Of a stretch of 33,129 bases of DNA, positions 14,668 to 22,716 are shown piece after piece; within the stretch, counting starts at the first letter, position 1; every line of letters begins with the position of its first letter. The notes under the pieces are model-generated. The model made no database searches. It was given only the letters and a program-made list of their open reading frames with translations, and was not told the origin of the DNA. This DNA comes from Ruminococcus sp. Its GTDB lineage: Bacteria; Bacillota; Clostridia; Oscillospirales; Acutalibacteraceae. The stretch lies in contig SFIQ01000032.1 in the NCBI GenBank assembly GCA_004555265.1, forward strand, positions 1 to 33,129. The letters are read 5' to 3'. Both the position numbers and the translations under genes were made by a program.

Positions 14668-16509
14668 TTATTCTACATCGGTATAATCCGCTTCGTAGTA
14701 GCCGTCGTCGCCTTTGCCGCCTTGTGCACCCGCATCACCGGGGTTTGCGCCGCCCTGTGCCGCCTGTGCTTGCGCCGCCGCCGCTTGATACATCGTTTCG
14801 GCAACCTTGTTGAACTTCTCGGTCAATGCGTCTTTCTTCGCCTTGATGTCGTCCATATTGTCGCCTTTGAGGGCTTCTTTGAGCGCGTCAATCTTCGACT
14901 GAATTTCGGTTTTATCGTTTTCGGGGATTTTGTCGCCGTTTTCCTTGATAATTTTCTCGCACTGATAGACCATTTGGTCAGCTTCGTTGCGCGTATCAAT
15001 GGACTCTTTGCGTTTCTTATCCTCTGCCGCATACTGTTCGGCTTCTTTGACTGCCTTTTCCACATCGTCCTTCGACATATTGGTCGAAGATGTGATGGAA
15101 ATGGACTGCTCTTTTTGTGTGCCGAGGTCTTTTGCGGAAACATGCACAATGCCGTTTGCGTCAATATCGAAGGTGACTTCAATCTGCGGCACACCGCGCG
15201 GTGCGGGCATAATGCCGTCGAGGTGGAACACACCTAAGGTTTTATTGTCTTTTGCAAATTCGCGTTCACCCTGCAAAACATGGACTTCAACGGAAGTCTG
15301 ATTGTCCGCCGCGGTGGAGAAAATTTGGCTCTTCTTGGTCGGGATAGTGGTGTTTCTCTCGATAATCTTGGTGGAAACGCCGCCCATGGTTTCAATACCG
15401 AGCGAAAGCGGCGTAACATCGAGCAACAGAATACCCTCGACATCGCCGCCGAGCACGCCGCCCTGAATTGCCGCGCCTACCGCAACACATTCGTCGGGGT
15501 TGATGCCCTTAAACGGCTCGTGACCCATATAACTCTTAATGGCTTCCTGTACGGCGGGAATTCTCGAAGAACCGCCGACCATCAGCACCTTGTTAATCTG
15601 CGATGCCTGCAAGCCCGAATCGGACAGCGCCTGACGGACAGGCCCCATGGTCGCTTCGACCAAATCCGCGGTCATTTCGTTGAATTTCGCACGGGTTAAG
15701 GTCGTTTCCAAGTGTTTCGGACCGGTTGCGTCTGCCGTAATGAAGGGCAGGCTGATTTGCGAAGTGGTCACGCCGGAAAGTTCGATTTTTGCTTTTTCCG
15801 CCGCTTCTTTCAGTCTCTGCATTGCCATTTTGTCGGAACGCAAGTCAATGCCCTGTTCCTTTTTGAATTCGTCGGCAAGCCAGTCGATAATGCGCTGGTC
15901 AAAATCGTCGCCGCCCAAGCGGTTGTTACCGGCAGTTGCCAAAACCTCTTGCACGCCGTCGCCCATTTCGATGATGGAAACATCAAAGGTACCGCCGCCG
16001 AGGTCGTACACCATCACCTTTTGGTCGTCCTCTTTATCAATGCCGTATGCAAGCGCCGCCGCTGTCGGCTCATTGATGATGCGCTTGACATCCAAGCCCG
16101 CGATTTTGCCCGCGTCCTTGGTCGCCTGACGCTGTGCGTCGGTGAAATAGGCGGGAACGGTGATAACCGCCTCGGTCACGGTGCTGCCGAGATAGGCTTC
16201 TGCGTCGCTTTTGAGTTTCTGCAAAATCATTGCGGAAATCTCCTGCGGGGTGTAGTTTTTGCCGTCGATGGCGACTTTATAATCCGACCCCATATGGCGT
16301 TTAATGGACGCCACCGTGCGTTCGGGGTTGGTGATTGCCTGCCGTTTTGCGACCTGCCCGACCATTCTTTCGCCGTCTTTCGAGAACGCCACAACGGACG
16401 GGGTGGTTCTTGCACCCTCTGCGTTTGCGATAACCACGGGCTCACCGCCCTCGATGACCGCCACGCAGGAATTGGTTGTACCTAAGTCAATACCGATTAC
16501 TTTTGCCAT
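14668..16509 (-). CDS. dnaK: Molecular chaperone DnaK (Hsp70)
   Basis: DnaK is the ATP-dependent Hsp70 that binds unfolded peptides with DnaJ and GrpE. The 613-residue product starts AKVIGIDLGTTNSCVAV (phosphate-binding loop 1), then has VYDLGGGTFDVSI and VLMVGGSSRIPAVQ in the ATPase domain. The interdomain linker LLLDVTPLSLGIET is conserved, and an Ala/Gln/Gly-rich tail ends in an acidic ADYTDVE. GGAGGAG lies six bases before the ATG at 16507-16509; an upstream in-frame ATG would add only MEEFI. It lies 44 bp after grpE and belongs to the CIRCE-controlled operon. Confidence 0.98.
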   Translation of the reverse strand: MAKVIGIDLGTTNSCVAVIEGGEPVVIANAEGARTTPSVVAFSKDGERMVGQVAKRQAITNPERTVASIKRHMGSDYKVAIDGKNYTPQEISAMILQKLKSDAEAYLGSTVTEAVITVPAYFTDAQRQATKDAGKIAGLDVKRIINEPTAAALAYGIDKEDDQKVMVYDLGGGTFDVSIIEMGDGVQEVLATAGNNRLGGDDFDQRIIDWLADEFKKEQGIDLRSDKMAMQRLKEAAEKAKIELSGVTTSQISLPFITADATGPKHLETTLTRAKFNEMTADLVEATMGPVRQALSDSGLQASQINKVLMVGGSSRIPAVQEAIKSYMGHEPFKGINPDECVAVGAAIQGGVLGGDVEGILLLDVTPLSLGIETMGGVSTKIIERNTTIPTKKSQIFSTAADNQTSVEVHVLQGEREFAKDNKTLGVFHLDGIMPAPRGVPQIEVTFDIDANGIVHVSAKDLGTQKEQSISITSSTNMSKDDVEKAVKEAEQYAAEDKKRKESIDTRNEADQMVYQCEKIIKENGDKIPENDKTEIQSKIDALKEALKGDNMDDIKAKKDALTEKFNKVAETMYQAAAAQAQAAQGGANPGDAGAQGGKGDDGYYEADYTDVE

Positions 16510-16553
16510 AATAAACTCCTCCAAATTCGTTTAAAAATCATGATATGTCAAAT

Positions 16554-17105
16554 TCAGTTTACGACTTTGACGACCGCCGGCCGCAAAATCTTATCGCCTA
16601 ATTTATAGCCTTTTGAGAAAACCTCTGCCACGGTGTTTTCGGGCTGTGCTTCGTCCTCAACATGCATCACCGCGCTGTGGATATTCGGGTCGAACGCGTC
16701 ACCCGCTTCGCCGAAGCTTTCGGCGCCCAATTTTTTGAATATCTCCGTGAATTGGGTAAAAATCATATCCACACCTTTTTGGTAATCCGCAAGCGGGGCT
16801 TCCTTATTGCCCGCGGCGCGCTCGAAATTGTCAAGCACGGGCAGAAACTCCGCCAACACAGACGCCTTGCTGTCGGCGTATGCCTGTTCTTTTTCGCGCA
16901 CGGAGCGTTTGCGGTAGTTATCGTATTCCGCCAAGGTGCGCAGAAATTTGTCGTTGGCTTCTTTGAGATTGTTTTCGAGTTCCTGCAATTTCTGTTCCGC
17001 CGCATTCTCTTCGGATTGTGCCGTTTCGGGCGCATCCGCCTGTTGCACTTCGGGGGCAGTCTGTTCTGCCTCGGGCGGGGTTTTGGTTTTTTCTTCTTTT
17101 GCCAT
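16554..17105 (-). CDS. grpE: Nucleotide exchange factor GrpE
   Basis: GrpE releases ADP from DnaK. The 183-residue protein has a low-complexity acidic N-terminus (1-45, rich in Glu, Ala and Pro) and a long helix with LRTLAEYDNYRKRS. The C-terminal beta-domain has GVDMIFTQF and ends KGYKLGDKILRPAVVKV, all typical. The ATG at 17103-17105 follows the hrcA stop by 4 bp, with its GGAGG site inside the hrcA 3' end. An upstream ATG overlapping hrcA lacks a ribosome-binding site. Confidence 0.96.
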   Translation of the reverse strand: MAKEEKTKTPPEAEQTAPEVQQADAPETAQSEENAAEQKLQELENNLKEANDKFLRTLAEYDNYRKRSVREKEQAYADSKASVLAEFLPVLDNFERAAGNKEAPLADYQKGVDMIFTQFTEIFKKLGAESFGEAGDAFDPNIHSAVMHVEDEAQPENTVAEVFSKGYKLGDKILRPAVVKVVN

Positions 17106-17109
17106 ACCT

Positions 17110-18150
17110 CTATTCCTCCACATTGTCGGAAAGGATTTTTCCGACGATTTGCGTTAAATATTGCAAGCTCGGAATGAGCCGTGCATAGTCAATTCTGGTG
17201 GGCCCGATAAGCCCGAGCGTTCCGCTTTGGTGCCCCGCGATTTCATAATTGCCGAAAATCATACTCGAATTTTGCAATTCCCGAAAACGGTTTTCGTCGC
17301 CGATAAGCACTTGCAAACCGCCTTTTTCGCCGCTTTTCTGCTGATGCGAAAAAATCTGCCCCAGCGGCTCGGCACGCCGTAAAAATTCAATCAACTCGTA
17401 GGCGTTCTGCTCGTATTCTTTGTAGCCGAGCAAATTGCTTTGCCCTTCTAACAGCAGTTCCGTGCGTTCGGTCATTGCCGCGACATCGGCAAGCGCGACC
17501 AACAGCGGCGTCATTTCCAAAGATTTTTCACCGAGCGAAACGGCAAGTGTTTGGATTTTGGCAATGTGCATTGCCGCCGCAGGTTTGCCGATGAAATTCG
17601 CATTGACGATATTGTAAAAGCTCTCCGCCATATCGACGGTGATCTCACTTGTCGTTTTGCACACGCGGCTTTTGAGAATGCCTGACGAAGTCAGCATCAC
17701 AATCATCGCCGTGCGCGTCCCGATGGGAACAAGCTCCACGCGCCGCACCACCGCCGCCTCATCGGCAGGCGTGGTCGAGACCGCCGCGCACCGCGTCATT
17801 TCCGCCAAAATATTGCCGGCGCTTTCGAGAACCTTTTGCGCGTCGCCCGAGGCGGTTTGCAGTTTCATGTCAATCAGCCGTTTTTCGTTCGGCGACAGTT
17901 CATACCGCCCCATTAAATTGTCCACATAATACCGATAGCCAGCACTGGACGGCACACGCCCCGCCGAAGTATGCGGCTGTTCTAACAGCCCCATATTGAC
18001 GAGTTCCGCCATTTCGTTGCGAATTGTCGCCGAGGAAACCGCCAAATCCGGCAGCGCCGCGAGCACCTTGGAGCCGACGGGCTCACCGGTGGCAATATAC
18101 CGTTCCACAATCGCGGCAAGCAATTTCTTTTTGCGTTCCGAAAGCTCCAT
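17110..18150 (-). CDS. hrcA: Heat-inducible transcription repressor HrcA
   Basis: HrcA binds the CIRCE operator and represses the class I heat-shock genes; it needs GroEL to stay active. The 346-residue protein has an N-terminal winged helix (ELSERKKKLLAAIVERYIATGEPVGSKVL...SSATIRNEMAELVNMGLLEQPHTSAGRVPS). A GAF-like middle domain follows, and the C-terminal GTLGLIGPTRIDYARLIPSLQYLT is conserved. The start at 18148-18150 matches the family N-terminus; longer in-frame options begin inside the CIRCE element. It is the first gene of hrcA-grpE-dnaK-dnaJ and sits directly behind its own operator, giving autoregulation. Confidence 0.97.
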   Translation of the reverse strand: MELSERKKKLLAAIVERYIATGEPVGSKVLAALPDLAVSSATIRNEMAELVNMGLLEQPHTSAGRVPSSAGYRYYVDNLMGRYELSPNEKRLIDMKLQTASGDAQKVLESAGNILAEMTRCAAVSTTPADEAAVVRRVELVPIGTRTAMIVMLTSSGILKSRVCKTTSEITVDMAESFYNIVNANFIGKPAAAMHIAKIQTLAVSLGEKSLEMTPLLVALADVAAMTERTELLLEGQSNLLGYKEYEQNAYELIEFLRRAEPLGQIFSHQQKSGEKGGLQVLIGDENRFRELQNSSMIFGNYEIAGHQSGTLGLIGPTRIDYARLIPSLQYLTQIVGKILSDNVEE

Positions 18151-18181
18151 ATTCACCGCCCCGTTTCTCATTTTAGCACCG

Positions 18182-18208
18182 TTAGCACTCATTGTTCCCG
18201 AGTGCTAA
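18182..18208. promoter_or_regulatory. CIRCE operator
   Basis: TTAGCACTC-N9-GAGTGCTAA is an exact match to the CIRCE inverted repeat (arms 18182-18190 and 18200-18208). It starts about 12 bp downstream of the -10 box, so HrcA bound here would block the start of the operon transcript. Confidence 0.98.
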
Positions 18209-18219
18209 CTACAATATAT

Positions 18220-18248
18220 ACTATACAATTAGGTTGCCGATTTGTCAA
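18220..18248 (-). promoter_or_regulatory. Promoter of the hrcA-grpE-dnaK-dnaJ operon
   Basis: On the minus strand TTGACA (18243-18248) and TATAGT (18220-18225) are 17 bp apart, a near-consensus sigma-A promoter immediately before the CIRCE element. Confidence 0.9.
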
Positions 18249-18297
18249 TGATTTATTTGTAAACATTTTGTTAAATAGGGAACTTTTGAAAAATTGC

Positions 18298-18325
18298 TTG
18301 CACGCAGGGAACGGTATGGTACAAT
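18298..18325 (+). promoter_or_regulatory. Promoter of the dehydrogenase-hydrolase pair
   Basis: TTGCAC (18298-18303) and an extended -10 (TGG-TACAAT, with TACAAT at 18320-18325) are spaced by 16 bp, about 20 bp before the start codon. It is divergent from the hrcA promoter. Confidence 0.6.
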
Positions 18326-18345
18326 AGACAAAGGAGATGATGCCG

Positions 18346-19155
18346 ATGAAAAATGTGTACGGAAAATCCGTGTTCGTTACAGGGGCGAGCAGTGGGCTCG
18401 GGCTCGCCTGCGCCGTTGCCTTTGCCGAAAACGGCTGTACGGTCACCGCCGTGTCGCGGCATTGCGAAGAAAAAACGCAGCGCGTCGGGAACGGTGAAAT
18501 CCGTTTTTTACAAATGGATGTGAACGACGAGGAGAGCATTCGCCGCGTTGTCGACACGATCGAAGATGTGGATATTTTAATCCATTGCGCAGGGTTCGGG
18601 ATTGCGGGCGCGTGCGAGGATACGCCGCTTCGTCTTGCCAAAGCGCAAATGGAAACCAATTATTTCGGCGTGTTGCGCGTCAACGCGGCAATTTTGCCGA
18701 AAATGCGTGCACAAAGAAACGGGCTTGTGTTGCTCATCAGTTCCATTGCGGGGCGCATCGGCATTCCGTTTCAATCGCACTATTCGTCAAGCAAATTCGC
18801 GCTCGAAGCCTACGCCGAGGCATTGCGTATGGAAATTGCGCCGTTCGGCGTGCGCGTATCTCTCATTGAGCCGGGCGACACAAAAACAGGCTTTACCGGC
18901 GCGCGAAGCAAGCATTTAAACACTTCGTCGCCGTATTATGCGCGCTGTGCGCGCTCCGTGCAAAAAATGGAGCACGACGAGCAAAACGGCAAGCCGCCCG
19001 AAAGCGTGGCAAAAGTTGCGCTGCATCTTGCCGGCAAGAAAAATCCGCCCGTACGCGTGGCGGTCGGCGGCGAATACAAGGCATTAATGTTCCTAAAACG
19101 ACTGTTGCCCGACCGCTTACTTGAAAAAATTCTTATGCAAATGTACGCAAAATAA
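18346..19155 (+). CDS. Short-chain dehydrogenase/reductase (SDR) family oxidoreductase
   Basis: A classical SDR of 269 residues. It has the nucleotide-binding TGASSGLG (12-19), the acidic DV at 58-59, a CAGFG motif (81-85), and the catalytic Ser133, Tyr146 and Lys150 (YSSSK). The order and spacing match the classical family, and the length allows a C-terminal extension ending in basic and hydrophobic residues (KRLLPDRLLEKILMQMYAK), possibly membrane-associating. The substrate cannot be told. AAGGAG (18331-18336) is nine bases before the ATG at 18346; two ATGs just after the Shine-Dalgarno are too close. A hydrolase gene follows after 12 bp, suggesting a two-gene operon, perhaps in lipid or acyl metabolism (inference). 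Confidence 0.87.
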   Translation: MKNVYGKSVFVTGASSGLGLACAVAFAENGCTVTAVSRHCEEKTQRVGNGEIRFLQMDVNDEESIRRVVDTIEDVDILIHCAGFGIAGACEDTPLRLAKAQMETNYFGVLRVNAAILPKMRAQRNGLVLLISSIAGRIGIPFQSHYSSSKFALEAYAEALRMEIAPFGVRVSLIEPGDTKTGFTGARSKHLNTSSPYYARCARSVQKMEHDEQNGKPPESVAKVALHLAGKKNPPVRVAVGGEYKALMFLKRLLPDRLLEKILMQMYAK

Positions 19156-19167
19156 AGGAGTCAACAA

Positions 19168-20190
19168 ATGATATACATATGGATTGCAGTCGTTGTGTTG
19201 CTTTTGGCGGTGCTGTTTTTGTTTTTGCTTGCCGCATCGGTCGAAAAGGTCGCGTTCGGCGCGCGGTGCGAGGGCAACGCATATCTGTCCTATTTCACGG
19301 CGGCGGATTTTGAAAATTTAACGGCAGAACCCATAGAATTCAAAGGCAATCGCGGGCAAACCTTACGCGGCAATTTGTATTTTGAAACGGGCAAAACCGA
19401 TTTTAAAGCCCTGCTGATTTTCTGCCACGGTATGGGCGGCGGGCATTTGAGTTACACCACCGAAATTGACTTTTTTGCAAAGCACGGCTATTTGGTACTC
19501 GCCTACGACAACACAGGGACAATGGCGTCCGACGGAAAAGCCCTTGTCGGTATGCCGCAGGCGGTTTGCGACCTGAAAAGTGCCTTGCAGTTTGCAAAAA
19601 CAGACGACCGCACAAAAGAACTGCCCGTATTGCTTGCGGGGCATTCCTGGGGCGCATACACGGTCTGTCGCGCCGCAAACGAGCCGCAAGTGCACGGTGT
19701 ACTCGCCTTTTCCGCGCCCAACGATGTGCCCGAGCTGCTCACGGCGCAGGCGCAGGCACAAACAGGCAAAAATTTCGGTTTTTTAAAGCCGTTTCTGCGC
19801 GCGTACGAAAGACTGCGGTTCGGCGGGGATGCCGCGAAACCGACCGCCGAACTGTTAAAAGATATACAAAAACCCGTTCTGCTTATGCACGGCGAAAAGG
19901 ACGGCGTTGTGCCGCTTGCAAACGCCGTAGCGGGCAATGCGGCGCTTGCGGGAAACCAAAATATTCGCTCCGTTTTGTACCCGGAAAAGCAACATAATGT
20001 TTATGCCACACCCGAAGCAGAACAATACATCGCCGAAGCGCTCGAAAAACTCGGCGTACTCGCAAAAGCCAAAGAAAGCGCCGACGAATGTGCCGCCTTT
20101 GCAAAAACGCTGGATTTTCGCAAAATGTGCGAGGAGGACAGTGAAGTGATGCAAACCGCGCTTGCATTTTTAGACGGCTGTATAAAATAA
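19168..20190 (+). CDS. Alpha/beta hydrolase with N-terminal membrane anchor
   Basis: A 340-residue serine hydrolase. Residues 3-24 are a hydrophobic segment, probably a membrane anchor or uncleaved signal. The hydrolase fold shows the oxyanion-hole HGMGGG (87-92), nucleophile elbow GHSWG with Ser150, the acid in HGEKDG (Asp245) and the base His276 in KQHNVY, a complete catalytic triad. The architecture resembles lysophospholipase or acyl-glycerol lipase-like proteins, but the substrate is not deducible. AAAGGAG precedes the ATG by seven bases, and the gene starts 12 bp after the SDR gene. Confidence 0.85.
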   Translation: MIYIWIAVVVLLLAVLFLFLLAASVEKVAFGARCEGNAYLSYFTAADFENLTAEPIEFKGNRGQTLRGNLYFETGKTDFKALLIFCHGMGGGHLSYTTEIDFFAKHGYLVLAYDNTGTMASDGKALVGMPQAVCDLKSALQFAKTDDRTKELPVLLAGHSWGAYTVCRAANEPQVHGVLAFSAPNDVPELLTAQAQAQTGKNFGFLKPFLRAYERLRFGGDAAKPTAELLKDIQKPVLLMHGEKDGVVPLANAVAGNAALAGNQNIRSVLYPEKQHNVYATPEAEQYIAEALEKLGVLAKAKESADECAAFAKTLDFRKMCEEDSEVMQTALAFLDGCIK

Positions 20191-20333
20191 TGTGTACCGC
20201 GTTTTGCTTGTACCCTTTTTGATTTCGCGTCATATACTGTATTGCTCCCCTTTTCTTTGAAAAAAATGTTTATGAAAGGGAATTTCAGGTCAAACTAACG
20301 GTGTACCGAAATTCTCTTTGGAGCGTGATTTCT

Positions 20334-20684
20334 ATGACGGTCAAACGCGGGGACATCTATTACGCGGATTTAAGCCCGGTAGTCGGTTCGGAGCAGGGCG
20401 GCACAAGGCCTGTACTGATTGTGCAAAACGATGTCGGCAACAAATACAGTCCGACGGTCATTGCGGCGGCAATCACCAGCCAAAAATATAAAACCAATTT
20501 GCCGACGCACATCCGCGTCAATGCCGGCGGGTGCGGTCTGCAAAAGGACTCGATTGTTTTATTGGAACAGGTGCGCACCATTGACAAACAGCGGCTGAAA
20601 GAGCGGATGGGCAATCTGCCGCAAGCGGAAATGGAAAAAATCGACCACGCGCTGTCTGTCAGTTTCGGGCTCGGCGCGGAGTAA
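20334..20684 (+). CDS. MazF/PemK-type endoribonuclease toxin (EndoA-like), no adjacent antitoxin
   Basis: A 116-residue mRNA interferase of the MazF/EndoA family. The N-terminal VKRGDIYYADL, the GGTRPVLIVQND strand with Arg25, and AAITSQ with Thr48 correspond to catalytic residues in characterised MazF proteins; HIRV and the C-terminal LLEQVRTIDKQRL also match. The ATG at 20334-20336 has GGAG ten bases upstream and gives the usual N-terminus; a longer frame from 20301 has no support. Most chromosomal mazF/ndoA genes follow a small antitoxin gene, but the 143 bp upstream encode nothing of that kind. Weak promoter-like boxes (TTGTAC and TATACT at 20233-20238) are present. Confidence 0.9.
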   Translation: MTVKRGDIYYADLSPVVGSEQGGTRPVLIVQNDVGNKYSPTVIAAAITSQKYKTNLPTHIRVNAGGCGLQKDSIVLLEQVRTIDKQRLKERMGNLPQAEMEKIDHALSVSFGLGAE

Positions 20685-20689
20685 CAAAA

Positions 20690-20733
20690 GGGGCTGTAAA
20701 AAAACGAAAGTTTTTTTGCAGCCCCGTTTCTTT
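20690..20733 (+). terminator. Terminator after the MazF gene
   Basis: GGGGCTG plus TAAAAAAAC (20690-20705) pairs with GTTTTTTTG plus CAGCCCC (20710-20725) around a GAAA loop, followed by GTTTCTTT. Confidence 0.85.
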
Positions 20734-20805
20734 GCAAAATTTTACAAGGTATACCCTTCTGTTTTGCGCAAAATCTAATCAAAACAAAAGAAAGGAGCTT
20801 GCGCA

Positions 20806-20991
20806 ATGGCAAATCTGACCGACGCAGAACTGTCCGCCGTGCGCGATGCGTTACAGGCGGAAAAACGGCTGATTGAAAAATACAAAAGCTTTGCCGAATT
20901 GACCGACGACCCGACCGTGCGCGGGCTTTGCGAGCAGATTGCCGCACAGCACAAAACACATTATGATACGATTTTTGGCGTTTTATCATAA
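20806..20991 (+). CDS. Small ferritin-like/coat-associated protein
   Basis: A 61-residue acidic helical protein (MANLTDAELSAVRDALQAEK...) with a good AAAGGAG site. The pattern of two amphipathic helices with conserved Glu, Lys-Tyr and Gln-His spacing resembles the short proteins that accompany CotF-like spore coat genes in Clostridia. No catalytic motif is visible. It overlaps the next gene in another frame. Confidence 0.65.
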   Translation: MANLTDAELSAVRDALQAEKRLIEKYKSFAELTDDPTVRGLCEQIAAQHKTHYDTIFGVLS

Positions 20992-21334
20992 AGAAAACAG
21001 CAAGCGGCGCGGCAGTGAGACAGCCGCGGAAATCGCCGTTCCGTCGACGAATACTGCAGAAAAGCCGGCGGACGCACCGCTGACACAGGACGAAATTTTA
21101 GAGGATTTGCTCGCTTCGCAACAGCAAATCACCGCACTGTACAATTCTGCCGCCGCCGACTGCACCACAGGCACCCTCAAAAACGATATGCTCGCCATTT
21201 TGCGTGAGGAGCACAACTTGCACACAACCGTGCTCGACGAACTGACCGCGCGCGGCAGGCATAAGCCTTCCCTTGCCCCGCAGAACAAAATCGACGCAGT
21301 CAAACGGGAGTTTGAACAGCAAAGCAAAGGTTAA
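20963..21334 (+). CDS. CotF-like spore coat family protein, start uncertain
   Basis: Residues from LTQDEILEDLLASQQQITALYNSAAADC to the end (KREFEQQ) resemble the CotF family of spore coat and coat-associated proteins, which have a ferritin-like helical fold. The N-terminal 35 residues are low-complexity. The start is a problem: no ATG, GTG or TTG exists in this frame between the stop of the previous gene (20991) and the conserved part, so translation must begin inside that gene (ATG 20963 or TTG 20975 or 20939), without a Shine-Dalgarno sequence. Translational coupling or a +1 frameshift joining the two frames are possibilities. Confidence 0.6.
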   Translation: MIRFLAFYHKENSKRRGSETAAEIAVPSTNTAEKPADAPLTQDEILEDLLASQQQITALYNSAAADCTTGTLKNDMLAILREEHNLHTTVLDELTARGRHKPSLAPQNKIDAVKREFEQQSKG

Positions 21335-21415
21335 GTTTTTCTATTCCGCGCGTTGGGTGCGAAATGGCAAATTGGGGTTTGTGGGTGTATTAACGGAACG
21401 GGCAAAATGCAATGC

Positions 21416-21790
21416 GTACGTAGGGGGCGACGACTCGGCGCCCCGTTTGTAGGGGTCGGTGAGATTCCCCTGTTAGGGGAAATGTCGCGCAGCGACAAAG
21501 GGGTAATGGCGCAGCCGTAACTCGACGACCCGTTATTCCTCCCTCTGGGAGGGAGGTGGCACGCGCAAAGCGCGTGACGGAGGGAGAGAAAAATCTCTCC
21601 CCCAGTCAAATGCTGCGCATTTGACAGCCCCCTCGTCAGAGGGGGCATAAGCGGCGGGAGCAAGCCCCCGCCCTACCCTGAACTTTCAATGCGTGCGCGT
21701 AGGGAACGGTCTTGACCGTTCCGCGAAATGACATCGCATTTTGTCGGGCGAACACAGTTCGCCCCTACGAATTGTAGGGAACGACCTCAG
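21416..21790. repeat. Intergenic palindromic module cluster 2
   Basis: Composite of GC-rich modules shared with other spacers: CTCCCTCTGGGAGGGAG, CACGCGCAAAGCGCGTG, GTCAAATGC-TGC-GCATTTGAC (about 21605-21625), GGCGGGAGCAAGCCCCCGCC, GTAGGGAACGGTCTTGACCG with TTCC (about 21700-21722) and GGGCGAAC-ACA-GTTCGCCC (21746-21764). No gene is seen in 21335-21826. Confidence 0.75.
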
Positions 21791-21826
21791 TGGATGACAA
21801 ATAAAAATTTAGCGTAAGTCAATCTC

Positions 21827-21855
21827 TTGCAAGGCGGCGGGGCATTTGCTACAAT
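21827..21855 (+). promoter_or_regulatory. Promoter of the GNAT acetyltransferase gene
   Basis: TTGCAA (21827-21832) and TACAAT (21850-21855) are spaced by 17 bp, just downstream of the repeat cluster. Confidence 0.65.
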
Positions 21856-21892
21856 GGAGAAAGAAATCATCCGCACAAGGAGGGCTTCCGCT

Positions 21893-22450
21893 ATGCAAAT
21901 CCGGACGATTGAACCGCGCGACATTCCCGCGCTTGAACATATTTGTCTTGCGACGGCACCGCCCGCGCTCAAAAAAGACGGTGCCGCGCGTGAAACCACG
22001 CTGTTACAATACAACCGTTGGTACACGCGCTGTGCGCGGGAGCATTGCTTCACCGTAACCGACAACAGCGACACACCCGTGGGGTACATCCTTTGTGCGC
22101 CGGATTACTATGCTTACAAACAATCGTTTCGTAAAAACGAATGTAAACAAATTCGGAAATACGGACTGTTGCGGTATTTGTACGCCTATTTCGAGCCGAA
22201 TGTGCAAAAAAAATACGCCGGGAAATACCCTGCGCATTTACATATTGATATTTTGCCCGCATACCAAAATCAAGGCGCGGGCGGTGATTTAATGAAAGCC
22301 TTAAAATCCCACTTGAAAGAGTTGGGTGTTTCGGGCATCTTTTTGAGCGTCGACAAGCAGAACCGCGGCGCCATTCGATTTTATAAACGCAACGGCTTTT
22401 GTGTGCTCGACATTGTCGGCGGCGCGGTACAAATGGGCTGTGCTTTGTGA
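21893..22450 (+). CDS. GNAT family N-acetyltransferase
   Basis: A 185-residue GCN5-related acetyltransferase. IRTIEPRDIPALEHICLAT is the usual N-terminus. HLHIDILPAYQNQGAGGDLMKAL is the acetyl-CoA-binding motif A, with the Q-x-x-G-A/G loop, and LSVDKQNRGAIRFYKRNGF is motif B. The substrate is not evident; the insert with PDYYAYKQSF...YLYAYFEPNV resembles glycosidase-associated or polyamine-type GNAT enzymes only loosely. AAGGAGGG lies nine bases before the ATG at 21893. The gene stands alone between a repeat cluster and a terminator. Confidence 0.85.
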   Translation: MQIRTIEPRDIPALEHICLATAPPALKKDGAARETTLLQYNRWYTRCAREHCFTVTDNSDTPVGYILCAPDYYAYKQSFRKNECKQIRKYGLLRYLYAYFEPNVQKKYAGKYPAHLHIDILPAYQNQGAGGDLMKALKSHLKELGVSGIFLSVDKQNRGAIRFYKRNGFCVLDIVGGAVQMGCAL

Positions 22451-22467
22451 AATTTCAAAAATGGGCA

Positions 22468-22507
22468 GAAAAAAACCACTCGACGGGGGATCGGGTGGCT
22501 TTTTCTC
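22468..22507. terminator. Bidirectional terminator between the GNAT gene and pheA
   Basis: CCACTCGA and TCGGGTGG form an eight-base stem with one mismatch, flanked by AAAAAAA on the left and TTTTTCTCTTTT on the right, so it can work for both convergent genes. The remaining spacer (22508-22716) is AT-rich with no gene seen. Confidence 0.7.
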
Positions 22508-22716
22508 TTTTGTTGAAAAAGAAGGGGGAGAAATGAAAAAGTTCTCAAACAGAAGGGGGTAATTCTGTTTGGTCAAACCAAGTGTCTCTCTTGATTTGAT
22601 GTGTTTAGTATAACGGCTAAATATTTCGATACAATAGCCATTTGTTGAACGTTTTGTAAACAAAAAATGAAGTTTGCGCCGATATTCGACGCTTTCTCCC
22701 CGATATGTTTTTTGAT

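Noticed and set aside
15712..16485. 257-codon plus-strand frame opposite dnaK
   Set aside because: It is antisense to highly conserved DnaK motifs and shows no domain of its own.
21800..22450. Longer start of the first GNAT gene at 21827
   Set aside because: The extra codons cover the promoter boxes, and a strong AAGGAGGG site favours the ATG at 21893.
22541..22560. Eight-codon frame after a GGGGGAG site
   Set aside because: It is too short, with no amino-acid bias and no regulated gene behind it on the same strand.
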